The notes under the pieces were generated by a model, which did no database searches, was not told the origin of the DNA, and worked only from the letters and a program-made list of their open reading frames with translations. Positions 55,222 through 64,000 of a stretch of DNA of 64,000 bases are shown here, in pieces. Positions within the stretch are counted from its first letter, which is position 1, and each line of letters opens with the position of its first letter. The DNA is from Roseibium aggregatum (GTDB lineage Bacteria > Pseudomonadota > Alphaproteobacteria > Rhizobiales > Stappiaceae): the NCBI RefSeq assembly GCF_017309185.1, contig NZ_JAEKJZ010000001.1, positions 372,001 to 436,000 of the forward strand. The letters run 5' to 3'. Made by a program: the position numbers and the translations under genes.

Positions 55222-56090
55222 AGCCGCGGCAGTGCGGCACGGGCCCGCAGCCCTTCTTCCACCAGCCGACGACGGATCAGGGGCTCCTCCGGGGCGTCGC
55301 TCGGGCCGAAATCGGAGGCATGAATGCCGGCGGTGATGAACAGCACGTCGATGTCCTGGGAGACGGCGCCGCGGATGTCGGTCGGCAGCCCGTCGCCGAT
55401 TGCCAGCACGTCTTCCTTGGCAACAGCGTTGCCGGAAAGTGTTTCGAGCATCTTCAGGGCGGCCCGGTAGATCGGAGCGTGGGGTTTGCCCAGGATGGTG
55501 ACTTCACCGCCGAGGTCCTCGTAAAGCCGGGCAAGCGCCCCGGCGCACCAGATCAGCCGGTCGCCGCGTTCCACCACGATATCGGGGTTGGCGCAGATCA
55601 TCGGAACCTTGCGGTCCGCGAGTTTCTGCAGACGGTCCCGATAATCGTCCGGTGTCTCGGTCTCGTCGTCCACCAGACCCGTGCAGCTGATTGCCTCCGC
55701 GCTTTCATCGTCGTCGGACGTAAATGTCGCTTCAAGGTTCCAGTAGAGCGGCTGGTCGCGGTTTGGCCCGATGTGCAGGAGTTTCTTGCTCCCTTGCGCA
55801 ACGAGGCTTTCACGGGTCACGTCGCCCGAGGTGACGATGCCGTCGTAAGCTTCGCCTGGGACCCCGAGGCTCGTCAGCATTTCCGCGACCTGCGGCGCCG
55901 GGCGAGGCGCGTTGGTGATCAGGACGACCTTGCCGCCGGTTTCCTCGCGGAATGTCCTCAACGCATGGTGAGCCTCCTCGAATGCCGCGACCCCGTTGTG
56001 CAAAACCCCCCAGACATCGCAGAGAATGCCTTGATAAGAGGGGGCAAGAACACGAAGTCCGTCTATAAGAAGCGGTGCGGATACGGTCAT
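55212..56090 (-). CDS. HAD-superfamily class IIA hydrolase
   Basis: 292 residues. [13 protein letters not shown] replaces the usual DxDG nucleophile motif in the manner of the TIGR01459 family; [13 protein letters not shown] is motif II and [14 protein letters not shown] motif III/IV. Likely dephosphorylates a small metabolite. Divergent from mutL, 111 bases apart. Confidence 0.87.
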   Translation of the reverse strand: MTVSAPLLIDGLRVLAPSYQGILCDVWGVLHNGVAAFEEAHHALRTFREETGGKVVLITNAPRPAPQVAEMLTSLGVPGEAYDGIVTSGDVTRESLVAQGSKKLLHIGPNRDQPLYWNLEATFTSDDDESAEAISCTGLVDDETETPDDYRDRLQKLADRKVPMICANPDIVVERGDRLIWCAGALARLYEDLGGEVTILGKPHAPIYRAALKMLETLSGNAVAKEDVLAIGDGLPTDIRGAVSQDIDVLFITAGIHASDFGPSDAPEEPLIRRRLVEEGLRARAALPRLWW

Positions 56091-56201
56091 GGCGGATACT
56101 CGAATCTCGGTAGGACTGTGAGTCTCTCGAAGAGAAACCCGGAACTCGGCGCGGACCATATAGGAACATGCGGCGGGGCGAAACCTGATAGAGGACGTTG
56201 G

Positions 56202-58109
56202 ATGAAGGTCAGGCAACTTGGCGAGCAGGTGATCAACCAGATCGCGGCCGGCGAGGTGATCGAACGGCCTGCCAGCGTGATCAAGGAGCTGGTGGAAAAC
56301 GCCGTCGATGCCGGCGCTTCCCAGGTCGAAATCGTCACGGCGGCCGGCGGCAAGACGCTGATGCGGGTCTCCGACGACGGCGAGGGCATGGGCCAGGAGG
56401 ATCTCAAACTGGCCGTGCGCCGGCACTGCACTTCGAAAATATCCGACGACGACCTGTTCGATATCCGCACGCTCGGCTTTCGCGGCGAAGCCCTTCCATC
56501 CATCGGTTCGGTCGCGCGGCTGCTCATCCAGACGCGCCATGCCGGTGAGGACCATGCCTGGGCGATTTCCGTGGAGGGGGGCAGGGAACAGCCGCTCAGC
56601 CCCGCGGCCCGCAAGCGCGGAACGCAGGTGGAAGTGCGGGACCTGTTCTTCGCGACCCCGGCCCGGCTGAAGTTTCTGAAGTCCGACCGGGCGGAAAGTG
56701 CCGCGATCACGGAAATCGTCAAGCGCATCGCGCTCGCCTATCCCGGTATCGGCTTTTCGCTGTCCGGGGCGGACCGGCAGCCGCAGAGCTGGCCCGCGGC
56801 CCGGGGCGGCGAACCGCAGCTTGCGCGGATCGCGCAGATCCTCGGACAGGACTTCGTCGACAACGCCATGGAGATCGACGCGGCGCGGGAAGGGGTCCGG
56901 CTGACAGGCTTCGCCGGCCTGCCGACCCATCATCGCGGCAACGCCCAGCATCAGTTCTTTTTCGTGAACGGCCGACCGGTCAAGGACAAGCTGCTTCTGT
57001 CCGGCCTGCGCGGTGCCTATGCGGATGTACTCGCCCGCGACCGCCATCCGGTGGTGGTGCTGTTCATCGATCTCGATCCCGCCCAGGTTGACGTGAACGT
57101 TCATCCGGCCAAGGCGGACGTTCGCTTTCGCGATGCCCAGCTTGTGCGCGGACTGCTCGTCGGTGCAATCAAGCATGCGCTGGTCCAGTCCGGCCACCGG
57201 TCCTCCACGTCCAACGCGGCGGTGGCCCTTGATGCGATCCGGACCCAGACGCATGCCACCGGTCACCAAGGTTACCGGTCATCGCCTCTGGGGGAAGCGG
57301 CGTCACGCGGCGGGGGGTACGGAGGTGGTGCGGCCTACGCCGGGGCGCCGGCCGAAAGCCGATGGAACGAAGCGGTGTTCCGTCCCCTGGATGCCGCGGG
57401 AAGGCCGGAAGCGGGCTTTGCCGAGCAACCCCAGCCACCTTTCCAGGCCGGAAACGGTTTGTCCGGGCTCGCGGTGCCGTCGGCGGATGCAAGGGCGCAC
57501 GATCTCCCGGAGGTGGAGGAGAAGAGCCACCTGCCGCTCGGGGCGGCCCGAGCGCAGGTCCACGAGACCTATATCATTGCCCAGACGGAAGACGGGGTGG
57601 TGATCGTCGATCAGCACGCGGCCCATGAACGTCTCGTCTATGAGCGGCTGAAGGAGGCTTTGGCGCAGAAGGACGTCGCCCGGCAGATCCTTCTGATCCC
57701 TGAAATTGTCGAACTGACGGAAGAAGACGCCGCCCGGCTGTGCGAACGCGCGGACGATCTGGAAAAGGCCGGTCTGGCGTTGGAAGGGTTTGGGCCCGGT
57801 GCCGTCGCGGTCCGGGAAACGCCCGCCATTCTGGGGGATCTCGATATCCAGGGGCTGGTGCGCAATCTGGCCGACGAGCTTGCCGAATGGGATACGGCCG
57901 AGGGCTTGAAGGAACGGCTCGACCATGTCGCCGCGACCATGGCCTGTCACGGCTCGGTCCGGGCCGGACGGCGCATGCGGCCGGAGGAGATGGACGCGCT
58001 CTTGCGCGACATGGAGGCAACGCCGCTTTCAGGCCAGTGCAATCATGGTCGGCCGACCTGGGTTGAACTTAAGCTCAGCGACATCGAGAAGCTGTTCGGA
58101 CGGAAGTAG
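56202..58109 (+). CDS. mutL: DNA mismatch repair protein MutL
   Basis: 635 residues. N-terminal GHKL ATPase: [26 protein letters not shown] and [14 protein letters not shown]-terminal endonuclease site [13 protein letters not shown] (Asp470), plus [12 protein letters not shown] and CNHGRPTW, the zinc-binding motifs. So it is a nicking MutL, as expected outside Dam-methylating gammaproteobacteria. The last codons and terminator recur at 59571-59683. Confidence 0.96.
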   Translation: MKVRQLGEQVINQIAAGEVIERPASVIKELVENAVDAGASQVEIVTAAGGKTLMRVSDDGEGMGQEDLKLAVRRHCTSKISDDDLFDIRTLGFRGEALPSIGSVARLLIQTRHAGEDHAWAISVEGGREQPLSPAARKRGTQVEVRDLFFATPARLKFLKSDRAESAAITEIVKRIALAYPGIGFSLSGADRQPQSWPAARGGEPQLARIAQILGQDFVDNAMEIDAAREGVRLTGFAGLPTHHRGNAQHQFFFVNGRPVKDKLLLSGLRGAYADVLARDRHPVVVLFIDLDPAQVDVNVHPAKADVRFRDAQLVRGLLVGAIKHALVQSGHRSSTSNAAVALDAIRTQTHATGHQGYRSSPLGEAASRGGGYGGGAAYAGAPAESRWNEAVFRPLDAAGRPEAGFAEQPQPPFQAGNGLSGLAVPSADARAHDLPEVEEKSHLPLGAARAQVHETYIIAQTEDGVVIVDQHAAHERLVYERLKEALAQKDVARQILLIPEIVELTEEDAARLCERADDLEKAGLALEGFGPGAVAVRETPAILGDLDIQGLVRNLADELAEWDTAEGLKERLDHVAATMACHGSVRAGRRMRPEEMDALLRDMEATPLSGQCNHGRPTWVELKLSDIEKLFGRK

Positions 58110-58123
58110 CGACCAAAGGAAAA

Positions 58124-58144
58124 CCCCGGGCCGCCGGCCCGGGG
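58124..58144. terminator. mutL/porin hairpin, copy A
   Basis: CCCCGGGCC, GCC, GGCCCGGGG: a perfect 9-base GC stem 14 bases after the mutL stop and 65 bases after the porin stop on the other strand. No T-run, so possibly factor-assisted. Confidence 0.6.
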
Positions 58145-58169
58145 TCTCTGCTTTCAGCTCAGACGCGCT

Positions 58170-58212
58170 TAGAGCGATGCAAGTTATTTCCGGTTAAACG
58201 CGACGCGCTCTA
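58170..58212. repeat. 43-base inverted-repeat element present only in copy A
   Basis: TAGAGCG (58170-58176) and CGCTCTA (58206-58212) bracket the element, whose right end supplies the porin stop codon. Comparison with the second copy (around 59700) shows a net 40-base addition here, flanked by ACGCGCT repeats. Confidence 0.65.
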
Positions 58213-59397
58213 GAACGTGCGCTGGATGCGGAAGGTTCCGTAGAGCTCATACGTGTCACTCAGGCCGGACGCCGCGCTGTAGTCCAGATCGCGGTACTGG
58301 AGTTCCGGACCGATTTCGAGACCGGAGACCGGCTCCCAGACAACGTTGGCAGTCGCGTCGATCTGGGTGAAGTCATAGGCGCTGGTTCCGCCATCGACCT
58401 TGAAGTATCCACCCTCGACGTTGGCCTGAATGGTCGGAGTGAGACCAAGGTTGACCCCGCCGAGAATGCCCCAGGTCTTGGTTGTGTCGACATCGCCGTT
58501 GCTGAACACCGCGTCGGTGATCCGACCGTCGAAATCATTGTTGGCGTAAAGGCTGGCACCGTCGGTATAGACGCCCTGAAGGGCGACGCTGCCGCCCTGC
58601 GCCAGACCACCGAAATTGACTTCGACACCGGCGCCGATCGCCCAGCCGAGCTCATCCTCGGAGCCGTTGGACAGCCCGTTGACGACCGCGTTCGGATAGA
58701 CCTGATGAAGGGCACCCATAACCTGCGCCTGTCCCCAACCCTGGCTGACGCCGAGAGCGGCAACGATGTCAGGCATGCGGGTGCCGCCATAGCCCGTACC
58801 GGTGACGGTGGTGCTGCCGATCGCGGCTTCGCGTTCCGACCGGTCTTCGACCGCCAGGGTGGCGTAGAACCCGTCGCCGAAGGCGGCGGTGTAGGCAACC
58901 TGGTTGATCTTCTGGTCGGAATAACTCGCGGTCTGCGCGCCGAAAGCGTAACCGGTGAAGAAGTCGAAATTCGACTGGTCCCGGCCCGCCAGCAGGCCGC
59001 CCCACTGGACGTAGCCTTTTTCAAGCGTGAAGGTGTCGGCGCCGGATTGGGAGGTTGCGTACATTTCGATGAACGTGCGCAGCGTTCCGTATTCCGTCGC
59101 GGTGCGCGCATCGAGATAGAGATAGCCGCGGGCCCTGAACTGATAGCCATCGGTGTTCCGGTCGCCCCAGGCGTTCTGGTCTTCCCCGAAATTGCGGATG
59201 CGGTAGTCCGCACGGACGCGGCCGCCGACGCGGAGACAGGTTTCGGAGCCCGGAATGTAATAGAACCGCGCACCGTAGGCATCGCAGATGCGAACGTAAT
59301 CGACCGGTTCCGGCGCAACCGGCAGGTCGGCGGAAAGAGCCGGTGAGACAGCTGCCGCCAATCCGGCGATTGCCCCGAGAACAGCAAGACGAGTCAT
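58210..59397 (-). CDS. Rhizobiales-type porin, copy A
   Basis: 395 residues. Signal peptide (AVLGAIAGLAAAVSPALSA), then DYVRICDAYGARFYYIPGSE with a second Cys following (ETCLRVGGRVRAD), typical of Porin_2 (Omp2b) proteins, and a C-terminal aromatic YGTFRIQRTF. A 16-strand outer-membrane trimeric pore is expected. GGAG six bases before ATG 59397. Nearly identical to the porin at 59709-60896; they differ mainly at about residues 170-265, likely surface loops. Confidence 0.93.
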   Translation of the reverse strand: MTRLAVLGAIAGLAAAVSPALSADLPVAPEPVDYVRICDAYGARFYYIPGSETCLRVGGRVRADYRIRNFGEDQNAWGDRNTDGYQFRARGYLYLDARTATEYGTLRTFIEMYATSQSGADTFTLEKGYVQWGGLLAGRDQSNFDFFTGYAFGAQTASYSDQKINQVAYTAAFGDGFYATLAVEDRSEREAAIGSTTVTGTGYGGTRMPDIVAALGVSQGWGQAQVMGALHQVYPNAVVNGLSNGSEDELGWAIGAGVEVNFGGLAQGGSVALQGVYTDGASLYANNDFDGRITDAVFSNGDVDTTKTWGILGGVNLGLTPTIQANVEGGYFKVDGGTSAYDFTQIDATANVVWEPVSGLEIGPELQYRDLDYSAASGLSDTYELYGTFRIQRTF

Positions 59398-59570
59398 TTG
59401 ATACTCCAAGAAGTGGACTACCCCCACACGCGAAAATGGAGGGGCCATGTGACAATTTCCAGAACGCGGCCCCTCACAAACTGTCGCGGGAATGCGCTTT
59501 GGAAGCCGGTGTTGCCATCTTGCAACAAAAGGACGCGTTCCTGGGCGACAGGAGGGCAGCGTTGCTTTCC

Positions 59571-59652
59571 GGCCAGTGCAATCACGGCCGGCCGACCTGG
59601 GTTGAACTGAAGCTCAGCGATGTCGGGAAGCTGTCCGGACGGAAGCAGCGAC
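59571..59652 (+). pseudogene. Fragment of mutL 3' end
   Basis: GGCCAGTGCAATCACGGCCG and on encodes [20 protein letters not shown], the mutL tail, with several substitutions and no stop at the original place. A passenger of the porin duplication, not a functional gene. Confidence 0.85.
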
Positions 59653-59662
59653 CAAAGGAAAA

Positions 59663-59683
59663 CCCCGGGCCGCCGGCCCGGGG
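59663..59683. terminator. mutL/porin hairpin, copy B
   Basis: The same CCCCGGGCC/GGCCCGGGG stem as at 58124-58144, now only able to end transcription of the second porin gene on the minus strand. Confidence 0.55.
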
Positions 59684-59708
59684 TCTCTGCTTTCAGCTCA
59701 GATGCGCT

Positions 59709-60896
59709 CTAGAACGTGCGCTGGATGCGGAAGGTTCCGTAGAGCTCATACGTGTCGCTCAGGCCGGACGCGGCGCTGTAGTCCAGGTCGCGGTACTGGA
59801 GTTCCGGACCGATTTCGAGACCGGAGATCGGCTCCCAGACGACGTTGGCGGACGCGTCGATCTGGGTGAAGTCATAGGCGCTGGCGCCGCCATCGACCTT
59901 GAAGTATCCGCCCTCGACATTGGCCTGGATGGTCGGCGTGAGGCCAAGGTTGACCCCACCGAGAATACCCCAGGTTTTGGTGGTGTTGACGCCGCCATTG
60001 ATGAACACCGCGTCGGTGATCCGGCCGTCGAAATCATTGTTGGCGTAAAGGCTGGCACCGTCGGTGTAGACGCCCTGAAGGGCGACGCTGCCGCCCTGCG
60101 CCAGGCCGCCGAAATTGACTTCGACACCGGCGCCGATCGCCCAGCCGAACTCATCCTCGGAGCCGTTGGAGAGGCTGTTGGCGGTCGAGTTTGTATAGAT
60201 CTGATGGGTAGCACCCATCACCTGCGCCTGTCCCCAGCCCTGGCTGACGCCGAGAGCCGCGACAAAGTCCGGAATGCGGGTGGCGCCGTAGCCGATAGAC
60301 GGGAACAGGGTGCTGCCGATCCCGGCATCGCGTTCCGACCGGTCTTCGACCGCCAGGGTGGCGTAGAACCCGTCGCCGAAGGCGGCGGTGTAGGCAACCT
60401 GGTTGATCTTCTGGTCTGAGTAACCCGCGGTCTGTGCGCCGAAGGCGTAGCCGGTGAAGAAGTCGAAGTTCGACTGGTCCCGGCCCGCCAGCAGGCCGCC
60501 CCACTGGATAAAGGCCTTTTCAAGCGTGGAAGTGTCGGCGCCGGACTGTGACGTCATGTACATTTCGATGAACGTGCGCAGGGTTCCGTATTGCGTTGCG
60601 GTGCGCGCATCGAGATAGAGATAGCCGCGGGCCCTGAACTGATAGCCATCGGTGTTCCGGTCGCCCCAGGCGTTCTGGTCTTCCCCGAAATTGCGGATGC
60701 GGTAGTCTGCGCGGACGCGGCCGCCGGCGCGAAGACAGGTTTCGGAGCCCGGAATGTAGTAGAGCCGCGCACCGTAGGCATCGCAGATGCGAACGTAATC
60801 GACCGGCTCCGGCGCAACAGGCAGGTCGGCGGAAAGAGCCGGTGAGACAGCTGCCGCCAATCCGGCGATTGCCCCGAGAACAGCAAGACGAGTCAT
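59709..60896 (-). CDS. Rhizobiales-type porin, copy B
   Basis: 395 residues, the same length as copy A. Signal peptide, first 100 residues and last 170 residues are almost the same; differences cluster in the middle (for example FPSIGYGATRIPD against VTGTGYGGTRMPD in copy A), as expected of exposed loops under diversifying pressure. GGAG six bases before ATG 60896. Same strand as copy A; each has its own upstream region. Confidence 0.93.
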   Translation of the reverse strand: MTRLAVLGAIAGLAAAVSPALSADLPVAPEPVDYVRICDAYGARLYYIPGSETCLRAGGRVRADYRIRNFGEDQNAWGDRNTDGYQFRARGYLYLDARTATQYGTLRTFIEMYMTSQSGADTSTLEKAFIQWGGLLAGRDQSNFDFFTGYAFGAQTAGYSDQKINQVAYTAAFGDGFYATLAVEDRSERDAGIGSTLFPSIGYGATRIPDFVAALGVSQGWGQAQVMGATHQIYTNSTANSLSNGSEDEFGWAIGAGVEVNFGGLAQGGSVALQGVYTDGASLYANNDFDGRITDAVFINGGVNTTKTWGILGGVNLGLTPTIQANVEGGYFKVDGGASAYDFTQIDASANVVWEPISGLEIGPELQYRDLDYSAASGLSDTYELYGTFRIQRTF

Positions 60897-61030
60897 TTGA
60901 TACTCCGAATGTGGACTTCGCCCAGGCGGAGACATGGACGGTGCGTGTTCCTCCTTCTAGAAAGCTGTTCTTAACAAAGTGATGTGCGCAGACAGTTGTG
61001 CAAAACGTGTTGCTGCCTTGCAACACGGGT

Positions 61031-61498
61031 TTAGCGCCTGCTTTGGAAAAAGGATTTCAGTAATGCGGCGGCGCGCGTTTCTCCGAAGCCGGAATAGACC
61101 TCGGGCGCATGATGGCAGGTCGGTTGCCGGAAAAAGCGGGTGCCATGATCGACGGCGCCGCCTTTTTCGTCGCCGGCTCCGTAATAGAGCCTGCGGATCC
61201 GGGCAAAGGAAATCGCCGCCGCGCACATGGGACAGGGTTCAAGGGTGACGTAGAGGTCGCAATCGGCGAGGCGCTGGGACTGGAGAAGCGTGCCGGCGGC
61301 GCGGATGACAAGCACTTCCGCGTGTGCGGTCGGGTCGTTCAGCTCCAGGGTCCGATTGCCGTCCGAGGCGAGGATCTCGCCGTCCCGCACAAGAACGGCG
61401 CCCACGGGCACTTCCCCTCTGTGGGCCGCCAATTCAGCTTCCTTCAGTGCAAGGTCCATGAAAGTCGTTTGGCTTTCCGGGCCGGAAGAAACGGTCAT
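61031..61498 (-). CDS. tadA: tRNA-specific adenosine deaminase
   Basis: 155 residues. HAEVLVI and EPCPMCAAAI form the zinc site with catalytic Glu. Converts A34 to inosine in tRNA-Arg(ACG). The pattern ARIRRLYYGAGDEKGGAVDHG is typical. Divergent from the pseudouridine synthase gene. Confidence 0.95.
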   Translation of the reverse strand: MTVSSGPESQTTFMDLALKEAELAAHRGEVPVGAVLVRDGEILASDGNRTLELNDPTAHAEVLVIRAAGTLLQSQRLADCDLYVTLEPCPMCAAAISFARIRRLYYGAGDEKGGAVDHGTRFFRQPTCHHAPEVYSGFGETRAAALLKSFFQSRR

Positions 61499-61648
61499 GC
61501 GGTGTCACCCTGAAACGATGGCGGAGCGTGTTGAAGCGTTTTGCACGATCCGCCCGGTACTGGCAAATCTACCCGGTGAACCCGCGCCCGGACGCAAGGA
61601 TCGAAACAAGCGATTCCCGAAGAGCCGAAGCTCTGGTAGAACGCGCGC

Positions 61649-63037
61649 ATGACGACAAGAAAATTCACCCCCAAGCGACCGGGCACCGCGAACGGCCCGC
61701 GCCGCGACAAACGCAACTCCGACCCGCGAAAGTCCGCTCCCAAGAGCGGCCGGAAAACGCGGTCCGAGCCTGAGAGCGACCGGATCTCCGACGAGACGGC
61801 CAGCCGGGGCGAGCGCATCGCCAAGGTGATGGCCCGCGCCGGATTGTGCTCGCGCCGGGAGGCGGAAACCTGGATCGAGGCGGGTCGGGTCGAACTCAAC
61901 GGCAAGCCCCTGACCACGCCCGCAGTGACGGTGACGCCGGACGACAAGGTTCTTGTGGACGGTAATCCGCTGCCGACCCGGGAACGCACGCGGCTCTGGC
62001 TCTATCACAAGCCGCGCGGCCTCGTGACCACCAACAAGGATCCCGAAGGCCGTCCGACGGTGTTCCAGAAGCTGCCGCGGGACCTGCCCAGGGTCCTGAC
62101 CGTCGGCCGTCTCGACATCAACACCGAGGGCCTTTTGCTCCTCACCAACGATGGCGGGCTCGCACGGGTTCTGGAATTGCCGGCCACCGGTTGGCTGCGG
62201 CGTTACCGGGTGCGGGCCTACGGCAAGGTCACCCAGGCCGATCTTGACGGGCTCCAGGACGGGATCGCGCTCGACGGCGTGCTCTATGGTGCGATCGAGG
62301 CGACGCTCGACAAGGAACAGGGCGACAATGTCTGGCTGACGGTTTCTCTGAGGGAAGGCAAGAACCGGGAGGTCAAGCGGGTCCTGGAACATCTGGGCCT
62401 GTCGGTGAACCGGCTGATCCGCGTCTCTTACGGACCGTTCCAGCTGATGGACCTCGCCGAAGGGGAGGTGCGTGAAATCCGCGGTCGGGTCCTCCGCGAC
62501 CAGCTCGGCGAAAAGCTGGCGGAAGAGGCCGGGGCGGATTTCGACGCACCCATTCTTCACCAGCCGAAAGACGAGACCTCCCGGAAACCGGCCGGAGGCG
62601 GACGGGCTCCGGCGAAACCGGGCGACAGGCATCAAGGTGAGCGTTCCCGGGGTGACCGATCCCGGGGCGACCGGTCTCAGGGTCAAAGGGAACAGGGCGG
62701 CCAGGGAAAATGGCTGTCGGCGCGCGAGGGCAAGAGCGAGACCGACCGGCGCAAGGCCGCCAAGGCGGACCGCGCGGAGCAGAAACAGGGCAAGCGCAAG
62801 AACGCCGGGCCCCGTCAGGAGAAGGTTTCGCCGCGCTCGCGTTTCCGGATGACGAAGGACCCCGGCCCCCGCAAGAACTATGGCGAAGAACGTCCCGCTC
62901 CGCCGCAAAGGCGGATCTGGGGGGAAGAAGGCCTTGTGGAGGACAAGCAGCAGCAACGCAGGTCCGATTCCGATAACGGCGATCGCCGGGGACCACCGAA
63001 GGGCCGTGGCCGTCCGCGTGACGGAGGCCGGTCTTGA
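61649..63037 (+). CDS. rluB: 23S rRNA pseudouridine synthase, RluB type, with long basic tails
   Basis: 462 residues. A basic N-terminal tail (1-50), an S4 RNA-binding domain (ERIAKVMARAGLCSRREAE), and the RsuA/RluB catalytic domain with GRLDINTEGLLLLTNDG (catalytic Asp). After residue 300 comes a 160-residue Arg/Lys/Gly-rich tail with GDRSRGDRSQG repeats, likely disordered and RNA-binding. RluB modifies U2605 of 23S rRNA; the choice between RluB and RluE/RsuA rests on size and context. Confidence 0.88.
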   Translation: MTTRKFTPKRPGTANGPRRDKRNSDPRKSAPKSGRKTRSEPESDRISDETASRGERIAKVMARAGLCSRREAETWIEAGRVELNGKPLTTPAVTVTPDDKVLVDGNPLPTRERTRLWLYHKPRGLVTTNKDPEGRPTVFQKLPRDLPRVLTVGRLDINTEGLLLLTNDGGLARVLELPATGWLRRYRVRAYGKVTQADLDGLQDGIALDGVLYGAIEATLDKEQGDNVWLTVSLREGKNREVKRVLEHLGLSVNRLIRVSYGPFQLMDLAEGEVREIRGRVLRDQLGEKLAEEAGADFDAPILHQPKDETSRKPAGGGRAPAKPGDRHQGERSRGDRSRGDRSQGQREQGGQGKWLSAREGKSETDRRKAAKADRAEQKQGKRKNAGPRQEKVSPRSRFRMTKDPGPRKNYGEERPAPPQRRIWGEEGLVEDKQQQRRSDSDNGDRRGPPKGRGRPRDGGRS

Positions 63038-63597
63038 GGATCGTTGCGGGCCGCTTCAAGGGAGCGGCTTTGAGTGCACCGAAATCGCAGGCAACCCGGC
63101 CGACGAGTGACCGGTTGCGGGAGACGATCTTCAATATCCTGGCGCATGGGCTCGATGTCGATCTGGACGGGGTCCGGGTACTGGACCTTTTCGCCGGCAC
63201 CGGCGCCCTCGGGTTCGAGGCGTTGAGCCGAGGCGCGCGCCACTGCACCTTCATCGAGGAGGGAACGGAGGTGCGCGGTGTCATCCGCCGCAATATGGAA
63301 TCGCTCGGGCTGAACGGCGTCGCCAAGATTTTCCGGCGCGACGCGACCCGTCTTGGCGCGGCGGGAACCATAGAGCCGTTCGCTCTTGCCTTCGCCGATC
63401 CGCCCTATGGCAGGGAGCTCGGAGAAAAAGCGCTTGCCTCGGCTGCGGCCGGCGGCTGGTTGAAGCCGGGTGCCATTTGCGTTCTGGAGGAACGCGCGTC
63501 CGCGGAGGTCACGGTCCCCGACGGGTTTGAAGAACTCGACCGCCGGCAGGCCGGCGACAGTCAGGTTGTTTTTCTAAGATACTGTCCCGGGACCTGA
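63034..63597 (+). CDS. rsmD: 16S rRNA (guanine966-N2)-methyltransferase
   Basis: 187 residues from TTG 63034, overlapping the previous stop (TTGA). SAM-binding LDLFAGTGALGFEAL and catalytic motif FADPPYG (DPPY) are intact; the start MRIVAGRFKG is the usual one. Methylates G966 of 16S rRNA. Confidence 0.94.
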   Translation: MRIVAGRFKGAALSAPKSQATRPTSDRLRETIFNILAHGLDVDLDGVRVLDLFAGTGALGFEALSRGARHCTFIEEGTEVRGVIRRNMESLGLNGVAKIFRRDATRLGAAGTIEPFALAFADPPYGRELGEKALASAAAGGWLKPGAICVLEERASAEVTVPDGFEELDRRQAGDSQVVFLRYCPGT

Positions 63598-63655
63598 TGC
63601 GATCCGCAATGAACGGAAACCCATCTGAACGGGTATCCATCAAGTGTCGCCGGTG

Positions 63656-64000
63656 TTACGCCCCGCCCGGCATCATGATGTAAACCGTCGGTTTGGCCGG
63701 CAGGTTCGAGCGGCTTGCAATCAGCTTCGGCGTTTCCGCACGGACGATTTCGTAGCCCTCTTCCGTGCTGCGGGCGACAAAGGCTTGCAAAGCGCCTGCG
63801 AAATGAAAATGCATCGGTATGACCATGGCCGGACCGATGCTCTTCAGGACATCCATGAGGCTGTCCAGGCGCAGGGTCGAGGAATTGTCGATTGCCGCCA
63901 GGACAATGTCGATCTGCCCGAGCCGCGTCAGGTCTTCCTGGGTCAGCCGGTGATGCAAGTGGCCGAGATGCGCAATGCAAAGGTCCGCCACTTCGAAGAT
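63656..64000 (-). CDS. Partial metallo-beta-lactamase-fold protein (runs off the right edge)
   Basis: The minus strand is open from the right edge to a stop at 63656, showing the last 114 residues. LCIAHLGHLHHRL, DSLMDVLKSIGPAMVIPMHFHF hold His residues of the UlaG/COG2220-type metal site. It is a member of the Zn-dependent hydrolase group; start and N-terminal motif lie beyond the window. It converges on rsmD. Confidence 0.7.
   Translation of the reverse strand: MFEVADLCIAHLGHLHHRLTQEDLTRLGQIDIVLAAIDNSSTLRLDSLMDVLKSIGPAMVIPMHFHFAGALQAFVARSTEEGYEIVRAETPKLIASRSNLPAKPTVYIMMPGGA

Larger units (their letters stand above)
59398..59708. other. Intergenic region between the porin genes, with a mutL 3' fragment
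   Basis: 311 bases. 59398-59560 holds the copy A porin promoter region. 59565-59652 repeats the last codons of mutL, with the stop changed from TAG to CAG. A hairpin copy follows at 59663-59683. No complete gene is present. Confidence 0.75.

Noticed and set aside
55188..56201. The in-frame extension upstream of mutL
   Set aside because: It runs antisense through the HAD gene; the MutL family starts at 56202.
62630..62700. Short direct repeats as a CRISPR or other array
   Set aside because: They encode the GDRSR repeats of the RluB tail in frame; there are no spacers.

Overview
The window reads as chromosomal DNA of a marine-type alphaproteobacterium in the order Hyphomicrobiales (Rhizobiales), most probably Stappiaceae (Roseibium/Labrenzia/Stappia). 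This rests on family resemblance only: two-cysteine Rhizobiales porins, the HisG/HisZ/HisS arrangement, a TipF-like protein, a CIRCE-controlled groESL operon, and high-GC coding. No tRNA, rRNA, CRISPR array, insertion sequence or prophage was recognised. Both ends cut through genes: a ClpP-fold-like periplasmic protein on the left and a metallo-beta-lactamase-fold protein on the right.

Layout. 0-1.1 kb: two small exported proteins. 1.6-5.2 kb: hisS-hisZ-hisG on the minus strand, bracketed by REP-like inverted repeats. 5.8-9.4 kb: a polyprenyl-phosphate sugar transferase fused to GtrA, an ArnT-like membrane glycosyltransferase, and a degenerate ChbG/HpnK-fold protein. 9.6-10.4 kb: a Crp-type regulator with a palindrome upstream of it. 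10.5-16.5 kb: a phosphonate island comprising a LysR regulator, a phosphonopyruvate-hydrolase-like enzyme, a D-2-hydroxyacid dehydrogenase and a PhnC/PhnD/PhnE importer. 16.7-18.0 kb: an NsrR-type regulator divergent from a group III truncated haemoglobin and two tiny membrane proteins, with two NsrR-like operators between them. 18.1-23 kb: a YciA thioesterase, a DUF1275 protein, a MacAB/DevBCA-like ABC exporter and SlyX. 23.3-25.3 kb: a betaine-type binding protein, an L,D-transpeptidase and a lipoprotein. 25.4-27 kb: arsR-permease-thioredoxin operon. 27.1-29.5 kb: OxyR with one of its two redox cysteines missing, divergent from dps and a persulfide-dioxygenase-like gene. 29.7-31.8 kb: groES-groEL. 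32-37.2 kb: a secreted protein, an orphan sigma-54 response regulator, a membrane-anchored winged-helix-like protein and a TipF-like EAL protein. 37.3-41 kb: an active/inactive M16 peptidase pair and a lipoprotein. 41-48.7 kb: lspA, ileS, a GT87-like protein, a DMT exporter, ribF and a MaoC dehydratase. 49-50.3 kb: cheY and cheZ. 50.4-54.9 kb: an RND efflux pump and its adaptor. 55.2-58.1 kb: a HAD hydrolase and mutL. 58.2-60.9 kb: two tandem porin genes. 61-63.6 kb: tadA, an RluB-type pseudouridine synthase and rsmD.

The most distinctive system is the phosphonate island. PhnCDE would import a phosphonate, the dehydrogenase could oxidise a 2-hydroxy-phosphonate such as phosphonolactate to phosphonopyruvate, and the PphA-like hydrolase would release phosphate and pyruvate. 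There is no aminotransferase or C-P lyase gene in the window, so this would be an oxidative entry into the phosphonopyruvate route; it is a hypothesis. Two further systems merit work: a one-cysteine OxyR (Cys199 kept, position 208 is Tyr) beside a persulfide-dioxygenase-like gene, and the NsrR/truncated-haemoglobin cluster with 73- and 34-residue membrane proteins. Two small structural duplications are visible: the groEL tail with its terminator, and a roughly 1.5-kb tandem duplication carrying the mutL 3' end and a porin gene.
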